The notes below the pieces were generated by a model that was not told where the DNA came from, ran no database searches, and saw nothing but the letters and a program-made list of their open reading frames with translations. Shown one piece after another: positions 34,889-45,759 of a stretch of 64,000 nucleotides of DNA. Every line of letters starts with the position of its first letter. Position 1 is the stretch's first letter. The DNA is taken from contig JAJEKV010000061.1 in the NCBI GenBank assembly GCA_021234155.1, forward strand, positions 1,196,009-1,260,008, read 5' to 3'. This stretch comes from Isoetes taiwanensis. Taxonomy: Eukaryota; Streptophyta; Lycopodiopsida; Isoetales; Isoetaceae. The position numbers and the translations under genes are program-made.

Positions 34889-35149
34889 TCACTGGCCATG
34901 GCAAGAAGGTTCAAAGAAAATCTGCCCTTCGCACCATAACCCTGCTGGACAAAACTTGATCTGCACTTCCAAAATATAGAGATCCGGACTGGCATCAGAT
35001 GCAATCTCACACAAGCAAATCCGTTGTAGTTGTCGAATCTTCTTAACCTTTACAAAGAAAGCACATTCATCCATCCAAATCCAATCCAGTTCCAAGTTAA
35101 CCCTGTTACAGAAGGGATAGATCCGCTTGAAATCAATACCGCCTTCCAA
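34889..35149 (-). other. unrecognised open frame at 5' side of segment 6
   Basis: The minus-strand ORF MEGGIDFKRIYPFCNRVNLE.. has no family resemblance I can name. It may be another capture or chance. Confidence 0.2.
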
Positions 35150-35269
35150 AATGAATGGGAGACCGACGATGCAAGCAACACAAATGCAAAATGAAACGAC
35201 ATTCTGGCATTTTCCAAATTTCGTATCGCGGATTAATTTGTCCTTTCAGTAAAACGTATTAAATTATGG

Positions 35270-35830
35270 TTGCCACCTCATCAGAGGCATTAATTGCTGA
35301 AGCATCGGAGATTATAACCCCAATCAATTATTGCACCTTTTAGCACCTTCCAGCTTATTTTTGACAACCACATTAAATTTCCCCTTTAATTCTATGGGAG
35401 GAAACGTCCTTGCACCCTCCCTAAAATGCCCTAATTTTTTTTTTTTTGTTGAAGGAAAATGCCCTAATTTCAAGGATGGACGGTCTACATAAAATGCCCC
35501 AATTGAATCCCTAGATCTAACGGGCCACATCAAAAGCCCCAAATAAAGGGGGCTGCTTGGGGTTCATTGAAGTGTCACCCGACGGGGTCCATCTCGAGAG
35601 ATGGGCCGGTAGAGATCAATCTTTACCAACAATTTCCTTGCACCTTCCTTAACCTAAAATCAAGGGCCACGATTTCTCACGTGCCCGATCGACGGCCCAG
35701 GGATGGGGTGCATGCCCCATCCATGCCCCATGCATGCCCCCCCATCAAATCCAAGGGCTATTGTCGTGCCACCTCAAGAAATCGACGGCCAGGATGAATC
35801 TCTACAAACTTTCACCCCCCCATAGGACCC
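35270..35830 (-). repeat. 5'-subterminal modules of segment 6
   Basis: Contains ccctagatctaacgggccac, AAAAGCCCCAAATAAAGGGG, ccatgcatgcccccc and gccacctca words shared with the right ends of segments 1, 3 and 4. Confidence 0.65.
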
Positions 35831-35834
35831 ATAA

Positions 35835-35888
35835 TATAATTGTATATATATAATAGATATATATATATTATATATTATATATTATATA

Positions 35889-35906
<18 letters not shown>
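35835..35906. repeat. (TA)n tract 7
   Basis: TA tract with TATTATATATTA interruptions between segment 6 and the right hAT arm. Confidence 0.9.
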
Positions 35907-35919
<13 letters not shown>

Positions 35920-36241
35920 GGCGGCGGTTAAAGCAGACGCCGAAAACCTTACAATTTCGCGTGACGCTGAAAAACTTTTCTGCGAAACGGAAGGTTCGGC
36001 GTCTGACGAAAATTTGAATTTCAAAAAATATATATATTTTCGGCGTCGCTGATTTTTCAGCGTTTGCGTCGCGAAAAAAACTTTCGCGTACGCGAATTAG
36101 AAGGTTTCGCGTACGCGAAAATCTTCCGACGCCGGAATTTTTTTTGCCGTATTTTTTACGTTTTATACGGCAAATATGTGCCGTATCATACAATTCATAC
36201 GTATTTCGTATAAAACGTACAGCGTATTGAACCTATCCCTG
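35907..36241 (-). mobile_element. right arm of hAT element
   Basis: The arm is unusually CpG-rich for this window. It has two perfect 14-bp palindromes TTCGCGTACGCGAA (36,083-36,096 and 36,106-36,119), GCGTCTGACGAAAA/GGCGTCG words shared with the left arm, and subterminal ATACGG/GTATAAAACGT repeats before the terminus. Confidence 0.7.
36223..36241 (-). repeat. right terminal inverted repeat of hAT element
   Basis: The reverse complement is CAGGGATAGGTTCAATACG. Confidence 0.9.
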
Positions 36242-36249
36242 CTGTTGTG
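36242..36249. repeat. 8-bp target-site duplication, right copy
   Basis: CTGTTGTG, exact copy of 1,893-1,900. Confidence 0.9.
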
Positions 36250-38519
36250 GACATTCTAGCATCATAACTGGACATCCGTACCACTCAGGAATGTTCCCAT
36301 TCCATGATTGATGGATTTTTTTCAATAATCTGCCAGAATGCGAGAGAGGAACACTGTCACTGCTAAGGGAGACTATGGAAAATGACAGATAGGAGTACTT
36401 ACCCTCTGGCGGCCGTCTCAGCAGTGTTATGGTAGCCTCGCACGCAATCGAAATGTAGCAGACAGGGAGTGGGCGCTCCAAGTGCCTGGCAGATGCCATG
36501 GTGGTAACAGAATATGTAGAGACTCCAATGCGATCTGCAAGGCAATCCGATTTCAGGTCACCGGAGAAATAAACCATGAACACATACAGGGAATAAAAGT
36601 TCTCACCCGTGGCATACAGGCATCCAGTAAAAGAGGATTTCCTCCATGGCATCCCTGACCAGACCCTTTTTCTTCACCGGACCCTTAATTCTAGGCGAGG
36701 GTGGGAGGAATTTCGACCCGCGTGTGTGTTACGCCTTTTCCGTAAAGCAGACCTAGGAGGGCGGGATGAATCCATTGGTGCTCGCTCCTCTTCTCCACCG
36801 GAATGGCGTGTGATAAAACCCTGAAATAGAAACAACCATCAGCCACAGAACACACAAAATCCATACCGGCCATGAACTTACTGGAGATAACAGCCCACAG
36901 ACTCCTCATTGATCCAAGACTTCCGCATCCTTTCAGGATCATCTGTCCTGTTACGCTCGAAGCAAATTGCCTGCTCTCGCTCGACAACGAATTCGCCCAT
37001 CTTCACAGAACCCCACGCCCACAACCTGCTTTTCACATGCACGGGCCACTGGCAATTGTAAGACAGAACCATATTTTTAGCACTTTTGCCCGCAGCTTTT
37101 TTTGACTTTCTGGTAGACCAATTGATATTGTACAGATCCTCGATTTTCTGCAGGAACTCAATAGGCAGGAAATAATCTAAAGGTAGGGAGAGCATAGTTC
37201 TGGTTTTCGAAGGAGATATGTTCAAACATTTTGTCTTATCATGCGGCCCAAACTCTGGCATGGCAGAGAAGTCTGGCATGGGTGAGATGTCCAGTTCACC
37301 CCGCACTGCAGACACCTTCGCCTTCACGGGTGCGCCATCAGAAGCCAACGGCAGCGTGGACGTCAGACTTGCAAGCTTCGATCTAGGTGTCTCCGCATCG
37401 CTTCACGGTGCTCATTCACGGGGTTTCGGGGCTCCACATCTGATTTACGGGGCCTCAATGCGAAGGGTCGTGCACGCCGGGGATGTCCCTGTTCAGATCC
37501 GCCTTCACGGAGTCTACACTCTCCAACCACAATTCCTCTGGTGTGCCCTCAATCCATACCCGACCTCAATATTCGTTTTATCTTTGTGCAAGTTTGATTT
37601 CTTTCTTGGCCTCCCACTCGGCAAACCTCCGAGCAACATACTCGTTAGCATAATCCGCCACAGCGGCTTCTGCCTCATCTTCATCTACAATCCCCGAGTT
37701 GGCTACATGCGCCTTGGCGATTTCCTCGGCGTTGGCTCTGCACCTTTTCAAGTACCTCCTCAAATTTACTTTATATTTGTATTGGGGTTGAGGGCATATC
37801 GCATGCGAGTGCGCGTCTGAGTCCCTCCCTTCTCGCCTCTTCTGTTTCACCTTTTCCTGCCTCCTTCTCCCCTCTGGGACCCGCTCAGCTTTATCTTGCC
37901 CGGACCGTGTTCATCCTTCAAATGCTTCTCCATTCGCTTCCCTCTTATTTGTCTCCCAAACACACCCGGGAACCAAACAACAATGCTTGGTCTTCTTCAA
38001 ACTGTAATAGTATCCCATCAAGTAATGCCTCTCATCTATTTCGGAATCGTCATCCGAGAAGGTAGCCATGACCTTTGGCGGTAAGGGCACACCCGTACTC
38101 GGGCTGTCTCTTTCTTGCCTCACCGATTTCTTGATGTCTCGGAGACTTAGAGGGTGCAGAATTGTGATAGGTGGCTCTTCAGGCAACGCCCGCATAACTG
38201 TTTCGACGGCCGCCTCGGTGATCTCCTCGTAAGTGGGCCTGTATTCCTCGTCGGAGCTTGAATCCGGTAGAGGCATGTCCCCGGGGCTCTCCACATAAGC
38301 TTCCTCCACATTTTCTGCTTCCTTTCCACCGGCCCGCTAGAGTCCATCAAGACTCCAGATAGTGCCGGCACTTCGGCATGGCTGTGAGAGACGATCGAAG
38401 GCCGGAGGTGTGATCGAAGCGGAAGGTCGGAGCTCCGGAGCTTGGATTCGTACATGCACTAGTCTGTTCTGGGACGCGGGTAAAGTTTGTCCCACGTGTC
38501 GGAAACCCACAGGATACAC
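36250..38519 (-). pseudogene. Ulp1/SENP-like SUMO protease, N-terminal and catalytic His/Asp part
   Basis: An acidic N-terminal ORF (38,519-37,911, one in-frame TAG) ends in a C2H2-like finger (CLVPGC..., with HLKDEH in the next frame, about 37,990-37,925). Several frame breaks separate it from the ORF 37,348-36,878, whose end KSWINEESVGCYL matches the Ulp1 WLNDE entry motif. Introns with GT..AG follow at 36,881-36,821, 36,606-36,535 and 36,402-36,330. Exon 36,534-36,403 carries the catalytic His (SHWSLYIF) and Asp (PCLLHFDC). Exon 36,329-36,250 ends LECPQQ at the insertion. Removing the insertion and one target copy joins this in frame to the DCG at 1.87 kb. A TAG/+1 shift near 36,690 and the N-terminal breaks make it a pseudogene. 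A transposon-borne (CACTA or MULE) Ulp1 is an alternative to a host gene. Confidence 0.75.
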
Positions 38520-38639
38520 TCAGACCTTGGATCTTCGTACGCCTAATTTAAATTTACCTGTCAAGCGCTACAGAGGTAGTCAATTCGCACACATCCCGTA
38601 ATAATGATAAACCTAACACTACGGGTATAATGATGATAT

Positions 38640-39830
38640 ACCAATGGTATAAATACTTGGTGTATTTATACCAATGGTATGTGATTAGAAACCCTATTTA
38701 TACCCGTGGTATGTGGTTCCAAGCCATGGTTTGTGTCCAGCTAAACCACTACTTTGTGTCCAGATAAACCACTAGTCTGTGTCCAGACAAACCATTGGGG
38801 TGGACAATGCCATTGTGTATAAATACTAAGGGTATGAATACTTGGTGTATTTATACCCATGGTATGTGATTCCAAGCCCCACTACTTTGTGTCCAGATAA
38901 ACCACTAGTCTGTGTCCAGATAAACCACTAGTCTGTGTCCAGACAAACCATTGGGGTAGACATTGGAATTGAGTATAAATACTCAAGGTATCAATACTTG
39001 TTGTATTTATACCCAAGGTATGTGATTCCAAGCCATTCTCATACATTGTCCAGATAAACCACTAGTTTGTGTCCAGATAAACCACTAGTCTGTGTCCAGA
39101 CAAACCAATGGGGTAGACATTGGAATTGAGTATAAATACTCAAGGTATCAATACTTGTTGTATTTATACCCAAGGTATGTGATTCCAAGCCATGCTCATA
39201 CATTGTCGGATAAACCACTAGTTTGTGTCCGGATAAACCACTAATCAGGTCCGTGATAAACCACTAGTCTGTGTCCAGACAAACCATTGGTGTAGACATT
39301 GGAATTGAGTATAAATACTCAAGGTATCAATACTTCTTGTATTTATACCCATGGTATGTGATTCCAAGCCATGCTCATACGTTGTCCAGATAAACCACTA
39401 GTTTGTGTCCAGATAAACCATTGGGGTGGACAATGGAATTGGGTGTAAATACTAAGGGTATGAATACTTGGTGTATTTATACCCATGGTATGTGATTCCA
39501 AGCCCCACTACTTTGTGTCCAGATAAACCACTAGTTTGTGTCCAGATAAACCACTAGTCTGTGTCCAGATAAACCATTGGGGTGGACAATGGAATTGTGT
39601 ATAAATACTAAGGGTGTAAATACTTGGTGTATTTATACCCATGGTATGTAATTCCAAGCCATACTCCTACATTGTCCAGATAAACCACTAGTTTGTGTCC
39701 AGATAAACCAATGGGGTAGACATTGGAGTTGGGTATAAATACTAAGCGTATAAATACTTGGTGTATTTATACCCATGGTATGTCATTCCAAGCCATACTC
39801 ATACATTGTCCAGATAAACCAAGACTTTTT
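38640..39830. repeat. higher-order minisatellite, GTGTCCAGATAAACCACTAG unit
   Basis: About eight higher-order repeats of 130-170 bp. Each combines one to three copies of the 20-bp unit with a palindromic TAAATACTTGGTGTATTTATA stretch and ggtatgtgattccaagcc. It lies just upstream of the split protease gene. Arrays like this are common next to DNA transposon termini. Confidence 0.95.
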
Positions 39831-39992
39831 TATAACATAAACATGAAACTTCTTTATAACAGAAACATGAGACTTTTTTTATAACAGCAACGTCAGCCTA
39901 TGGTGGTATGCCTAGGAAATGCATGGCCAATGTATCCTGCCGAGTCTTCTGAGTCATCATCCGAGGACACGTCACTGACAACGTGAACATTC

Positions 39993-40314
39993 TTACACTC
40001 TGGTGCTCTCTGAATCAACATCAAGCACTGTTGCCATGACTTCTGCCCGGACATCCTCAACAGTTACATCTGGCACACCGCATGGTAGTCTCCACAACTT
40101 GTCATCCAATGTATCGTATAGGGTTGGATCAGACCCCTCTAGGACTTCCCTGATCAGAACCTTCTTTCGCTGCCTCCGTGCAGCATACATTTCCTCGAAG
40201 CAGGCTTTTAGGGTGTTGCCTTCCCAGACATGGTCCATAGCTAGCAAATACTTCAAAGCCTTGCCCTGGATAATAGACCTCTTCAATTCACCAAAGAATG
40301 CCCTTTCGGTTAGC
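39993..40314 (-). other. unrecognised exon-like ORF
   Basis: The ORF is preceded on the minus strand by TTATCTTAACAG, a good acceptor. It reads LTERAFFGELKRSIIQGKAL, then KYLLAMDHVWEGNTLKACFE, then VLEGSDPTLYDTLDDKLWRL and stops after VLDVDSESTRV. It is long, open and protein-like, so it is probably a last exon. It could belong to a DNA transposon whose CACTA-like end lies at 42,167. Family not recognised. Confidence 0.4.
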
Positions 40315-40329
40315 CTGTTAAGATAAATG

Positions 40330-41550
40330 ACCCGAGGCCTAGGGGGTCTCTCTCAATTCCCCATTCTCCACGGTCTCGCATGAACCATGAGGGGATCATG
40401 AAAAGATTAATAAGCAATGAGCTACTTGAATTATTAAGCTTCGCTTTTCTACTACTTTATGCAATTTCTCCCGCTTTAGCATCCTCCATCTTATGAACAA
40501 AAAAGATAAAAAGAAAGAATGCAAAGCAATATCGTCTATGATAATACCAAGATTTGCACCCAAGATTTGAGATAGGTTGAACAATGTGCTTGGGAAAAAA
40601 GTTGCAGCTTTTGTATTAACAATGCCGCCACATAATTTCGATTCCTCGCACTTATTTTAGGTTCTTGGCGCATTGTTTATCCCTTTACTTGTTGTTGTGC
40701 ACATTACATTGACATACAATTTGCAATATTAATATCTTAAGATTGGTTTGTTTCTTTGTCTTGTGGATCCATATTGCAAAGAGTAAGTGTTATAGAAGAG
40801 CTCGTAAGTATTTTATTTTGGTCGGAAATTTGGTGTTTGAGCTGGAAATTTTGTTCATCGAAGTTGTTTTTCTATGGCAAAGATAAAGCCTTGACTATCT
40901 TAACGGGACAAGCCCGTGAATCATCTTTAAGATCAAACCCAAGAAGGAGAAAGAAGTTACAAATGGGGTAAGTGTATTTCATTCAATAATCGTGGTTTAT
41001 GGAATTTAAATTAATATTATGTTTATATATTATACATGCGTAATATTTGCTATATTGATAGTGACTCGATAAAGAACCCGATAAAGAACAGTGTATGAAG
41101 GGCTATCAAAGTAATTGCAGATTACATGAAATTCTTCTAATTCACACTAATTTCTCCATTGAACTAATTAGGAGGAAGACAATGATGAAGACAAAAGAAA
41201 TGAAGATGGACTCTAGAATCAAGAGGGTTGAATCTGAATTTTATTACTTTTAAGTAGTTAAAGGCCCTTCTTTTATTGAGACGTTCGAAAAATTCAATGC
41301 TCAATGTTGAAATTTTTTTTCGAAGCATGAACTCAATGCTCATCTTTATTGTTTATGATCCTTATATATCTATAATGCAATTGATTATTTTGTTTTCTTA
41401 AAACCATCAAACTTGTCTTTTTTCTTATTATTGAAACTTGCCTGTTGCATTCGAGTAACAATGTAGACAAGTGCAATCCACATTTGAAATGAATTATTTG
41501 TGTGTTTGTACTGTTATTTTTTACATAGTTTAGTTGCTAGATTGTCACTA
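40330..41550. other. AT-rich non-coding stretch
   Basis: One short plus-strand frame (40,756-40,975) ends at a GTAAGT and may be an exon. Otherwise nothing. Confidence 0.3.
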
Positions 41551-41559
41551 TTTCGAGAA

Positions 41560-42167
41560 GGGTGTGTTCTATTTTTCACAAATTTTTGTTGATAAGTTGA
41601 CATTATTTCACAAATGGTGTCTCTTTAAGTTTGCTATTAGCTTGTTGTAATTTTGTCACAAGTTATAACCTAAAGCTTGCTATTACTTTGTTATAATTTT
41701 GTCACAAGTTATAACCCAAAGCTCGTCACTCACTACCTTATTGTAATTTTGTCACAAGTTATAACCCAAAGATAGTCACTACCTTGGTCTAATTTGGATA
41801 TAAGTCATTACTCAAAGCTCGTCACTATGTATTTGTAGCTTTGTCACAAATCATTACTTAACATTGCTATATGCTAGTCACAAACCATGGTACAACTCAA
41901 CACAATGCTTCTTGATATTCTTGACACTAAACTGCTATCATAGGTGATGCTAATTTGTCACAATACGAAGTTGCAACCTTGTCGGAAACTCTATCAAGAA
42001 GTCGAATTTTTTTGGTCACAATCTTGATTTCAATGATGGTCACCCCAAAGGACCAATGATGACGCCTAACATAGTGTCAAGATTTTGACCATTTTGGGAA
42101 CATATTCACCTAGTGTCAAAACATTTGCCACTATGCTCTACACTATACCCCCATTCTCTTTGTAGTG
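41560..42167 (-). mobile_element. CACTA-like transposon terminus with subterminal repeats
   Basis: The minus strand at 42,167 begins CACTACAAAGAGAATGGGG, which fits the CACTACAARAAA-type termini of plant CACTA (En/Spm) elements. Behind it, 41,600-41,880 holds repeats of gtcacaagttataacccaaa and gctcgtcact, as expected of CACTA subterminal repeats. The related sequence at 60,002 lacks this terminus and continues differently, consistent with an insertion at 42,167/42,168. The other end is not identified. Confidence 0.5.
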
Positions 42168-42507
42168 AAAATATAGGCAGATGGTGAATGTTGCAAAACA
42201 TAGGATTCAGTTGAAAATGTAGAAGCTTGCATTCTACACTACATATATACACCAACCATTGATAAGAACCCATTAAATAATACAGTAGAAGGTAGCATTG
42301 CCAATACAATTTAAGAATCCTCTATAGTTCATATTTGCCTTCTACAATATATACAATACATATATATACATCAGACATTGGTAAGAACCCATTAAATAAT
42401 GCAATAGACGGTAGCATTTCCAATACAAATTAAGAATCTTCTATAGTGCATATTGTGCAAAATGAAAAGCATCATAATGGCTATTGCATTTCTACTCAAT
42501 AGAACAT
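42168..42507 (+). repeat. dispersed repeat, copy 1 (inverted copy at 59,670)
   Basis: The sequence from aaaatataggc to actcaatagaaca is the reverse complement, with moderate divergence, of 59,670-60,002. It contains two tandem 119-bp subunits (gataagaacccattaaataa / gtaagaacccattaaataat). Confidence 0.8.
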
Positions 42508-43036
42508 AGAGACCACTATCATGCCACCACTATCACTTTGGTCCGACGAGATCTCGCTATTGTGGCGTTGGGGGACGTGGCAGGCTGCGCTAGTATGCGT
42601 CTCCTTGTCGCGGCACCTTTGGCTACTTGCCTTCCACCGGATGCAGCAGCTCGAGCCGCCCTCTCTGCTAGTCCCAACACCACCTTAATGCGTTACCGAC
42701 CGCCTCCATAGCCTATGGAGGAAGATGAGGGACCTAGCTCGTAAAGATGTTGTAAACAAAAAAAATTAATTATTATTAGTCTTTGTATTACTTATGAATG
42801 TAATTTTAAATGGCATTTCTCCAATGAGCCATTACATAATACATATATATGTTATTTTCTTATGTTTTGTATACTGTTCAGATGACACTTTGTTAGTATT
42901 ACCCTCGCTTATAACCTTCTTATGTCCTATAGACGGTGCGCGGTAATGCCTCATGGCGCACCCTTCTGATACTAGCGGACTAACACCAGCAAGAACTCCT
43001 TTTTGATGAAGAGGCGCTTGGTAGAACCGCAAGCTT
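42508..43036. other. 5' region of the gypsy remnant, non-coding
   Basis: Contains a short GC-rich, Ala/Arg-coding frame without a domain. No LTR, primer-binding site or matching 3' LTR is visible. Confidence 0.3.
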
Positions 43037-44275
43037 ATGTTCAATGCTAACCCTCCACAAGACATACCAGAGAATGGGCAAGAGTTGCCGCCATTACCAC
43101 CGAGTCCATCGCCGCAGCAGCCACCTGCACCGGCACCACCTCCTGTGGCCACGCAAAGACGACACCATTCCAAACGCCGTAGAAGCTCTTCTACGGATAG
43201 TGCCACATCTTCACAGTCAGCCACCTCCGTTTCGTCAGAGTCATCTATATCATCTGGTGACCATGCTAAGGCTCGGGACAAGGAGTACCGCAAGACGGTA
43301 GATGCGGCCATTACCAGTATATGGAAAAACAGAAAGTTGGCTCAGTTTGATGGGAAATCCAGAGGAGGTTTAAACGCAGAATCTTGGTTAGACGAGATGA
43401 AGGAATTTGGGAAATCCTATGGTATGACCGAGAAGGATACAGGGAAGGTTGCCACTACCAATCTTACAAAAAAGCTAGGATTTGGTGGAAAGGCTATGTT
43501 AGGGCCAAACATCTAGACAGAGCAGATGTGGGTTTTAAAAGTTTGCCAAGGCTTTTAAGTCGCATTATGTGCCCCTGTGGCGCATTGTGTGCCAACACAG
43601 ATACGACTTTTTACGTGTTGGAGCAGAAGGGTATGTCGGTTCAAGCTATAATGGATGAATTCATGCGCTTGAGGTCAGATGTGTGCCGTATGAATGAGAA
43701 GAGGGCAAGAAGGGCTATATTGAAGGGTTGGCCCCATCAATTGCTTAATAGTTAAGGCCATAGACCCAAAATCAGCAGTTGAAGGCAGGCTAAGGCATTG
43801 AGCCTCGAAGAGGAGACACCCAATAGCCCGTACCAACGTCCCGCTTCTTATTCTCAACCTCGCCCTTACACACCCTACAAACCGCGTTCACCAAGTCCTG
43901 GGCCCTCTCAGCAGAACTCGTATGGTCGACAGGATAAGAAAGTCACCTTCAATGTGCCAGACAAGCCGAATAATATGGGTAGCTCAATTCGAGACCTCTT
44001 ACAGTCTACTCCCAAAGAGGCTCGAGATCAGCTCCGCAGGGATAAGGCATGTTACAGGTGTATGCGGCCTGGGCACATCATGCAGAACAGCCCTTATGTC
44101 ACACAAACTGCTCAGCTGGCCATGGCCGACCTCGATTGGGACAATCTCGAGTCTACACCACCTGTTGACGAGGAGGCTCCCGAGTACATTCACGGTGCAT
44201 CTCATATCTTTGCAAAATTATTGAAACCGCAATGCCGAAAAGTCACCGCCAAGTTATTTCTACTATAGGTCAAGT
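43037..44275 (+). pseudogene. gypsy gag remnant
   Basis: Three overlapping frames: a Pro-rich and Arg/Ser-rich N-terminus (43,037-43,516), a capsid-like part (43,384-43,755) and a part with a zinc knuckle (43,798-44,268). The knuckle reads CYRCMRPGHIMQNSPY, so the last Cys of CCHC is replaced. Gag packages element RNA. This copy is broken by frameshifts. Confidence 0.7.
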
Positions 44276-45680
44276 AGACAAGAAGCCCTTCATAATTCTT
44301 ATGGATACGGGTAGTACCCATAACTTTGCTTCTCCTAGAATGGCCTGTGTGTTGCAACTTTGAGACTTTAAGATCTGACCGGACCTCGTAACTTTAGCCA
44401 GGTGGTAAGATCAGACATACAAATGGCCGCCAAGATTAACCTCAAAATGCAGCTGCCAAGTGCACCGGGCTTGCATTGGGTGCCGAGTTAATGGATATTG
44501 GCAAATATGATCTGATTGTGGGCATGGAGTTCTTGGCATCTGCAAAAGCCAATATAGACTGCGAGAAACGAGAAGTGACCTTCAACGCAGCTAATGGAGC
44601 CCGAGTAACTATAAAAGGTGATCCATTAAACCCCATTGTGCAGTCCATGTCTATCAGGCAGTTAGATAAGGCTATACGCAAGGATAAGATACTTTGCATC
44701 ATCAGACTTGCCTCCCTTGAGTCAGATGCTAAACAGAAGCAGGTAGTCGATGCATTGCCAGAGAACATTGCCAATCTTCTCAGGGAATTTAACGATCTTT
44801 TTCCAGATGAGATCCAGAAGCTTCCTCCTTTCAGAGGGGTGGAATGTGAGATAGCTTTGGAGCCGGGTACTAAGCCTACCAGTAAGGCCCCGTACCGTAT
44901 GAGTCCACCTGAGTTGGCAGAGCTTAAGAAGCAACTCCAGGAGCTATTGAACCTAGGCTTCATTCGGCCTAGTGTTTCACCTTTTAACGCTCCTATTCTC
45001 TTTGTTAAGAAGAAGGATGGCTCCATGAGGATGTGCATTGACTATCTAGCTCAACAAGCATACGATCAAGAATCGCTATGCTTTTACCTAGAGCAGATGA
45101 TCTTATGGACCAATTGCAAGGGGCCAAGTACTTCTCAAAGATTGATTTACGCCCGGGTATCATCGATACCTAAACCAAAGAGGAGGACATCCATAAACTG
45201 CTTTTCGACTAGATACCTGCATTATGAATTTACGCTATGCCTTTTGGTTTAACTAATGCCCCCGCCACTTTCATGCGATTGATGAATGATGTCTTCCGAG
45301 AATACTTGGATGATTTTGTTGTTATTTTCTTTTATGACATTCTCATCTATAGTAAGACCCTGGAGGAGCATGAGAAGCATCTTCGGATGGCCTTACGTAA
45401 ACTAAGACGCCACCGCCTCTTTGCCAAGTTCTCGGCGTAAGTTTGCCACAATCAAGGTGGATTATTTGGGACATGTCATTTCAGCCGAGGGAATTGCTAC
45501 AGATCCAAAGAAAGATAGAGGCAGTCAAGGATTGGCCCATTCCAGGTAATGTTTCAAAGGTCCGAAGTTTTCTGCGATTGGCATGGTATTACCGAAAGTT
45601 CATTAAGGATTTTGCAAAGATTGCAAAAGACCTCTCACCGACCTCACGAAGCACGAAAGTGAAGGATTGATCAACATTGG
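44276..45680 (+). pseudogene. gypsy protease and reverse transcriptase remnant
   Basis: An aspartic protease active site ILMDTGSTHNF is at about 44,296-44,330. The ORF 44,476-45,252 carries YDLIVGMEFL and the RT fingers (PYRMSPPELAELKKQLQELL, FVKKKDGSMRMCIDY). The palm motif at about 45,318-45,353 reads FFYDILIYS, so one Asp of the catalytic pair is lost. An RT thumb/RNase H connection follows (VRSFLRLAWYYRKFI). Frame breaks at about 45,050 and 45,440. Confidence 0.85.
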
Positions 45681-45759
45681 AAAGCAAAGGTCCGTAAGTT
45701 TTCATAAACTTAAGGATGCTTTGACGCCAAGACTTATCTCACATTGCCGGATCCGCAAA

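Larger units (their letters stand above)
29604..35847 (-). mobile_element. Segment 6: non-autonomous Helitron-like element carrying four captured gene pieces
   Basis: The left end TACAAGTCTTTGTACTATG and the right end ATATAATTGTATATATA match segments 1 and 4. No transposase is present. On the minus strand, from right to left, lie an ARF-GAP ankyrin exon, a GlcAT14 exon, three or more coatomer-gamma exons and a WD40-gene exon block. Splice signals are retained, as expected for capture of genomic DNA. All pieces share the helicase orientation of segments 2 and 4. Confidence 0.7.

Noticed and set aside
36233-36652. Single 139-codon protein on the minus strand
   Set aside because: This frame runs through two introns and into the transposon terminus. 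The spliced Ulp1 reading explains the region better.
38640-39830. CRISPR array
   Set aside because: The repeats are nested, variable and without unique spacers, and the genome is eukaryotic.
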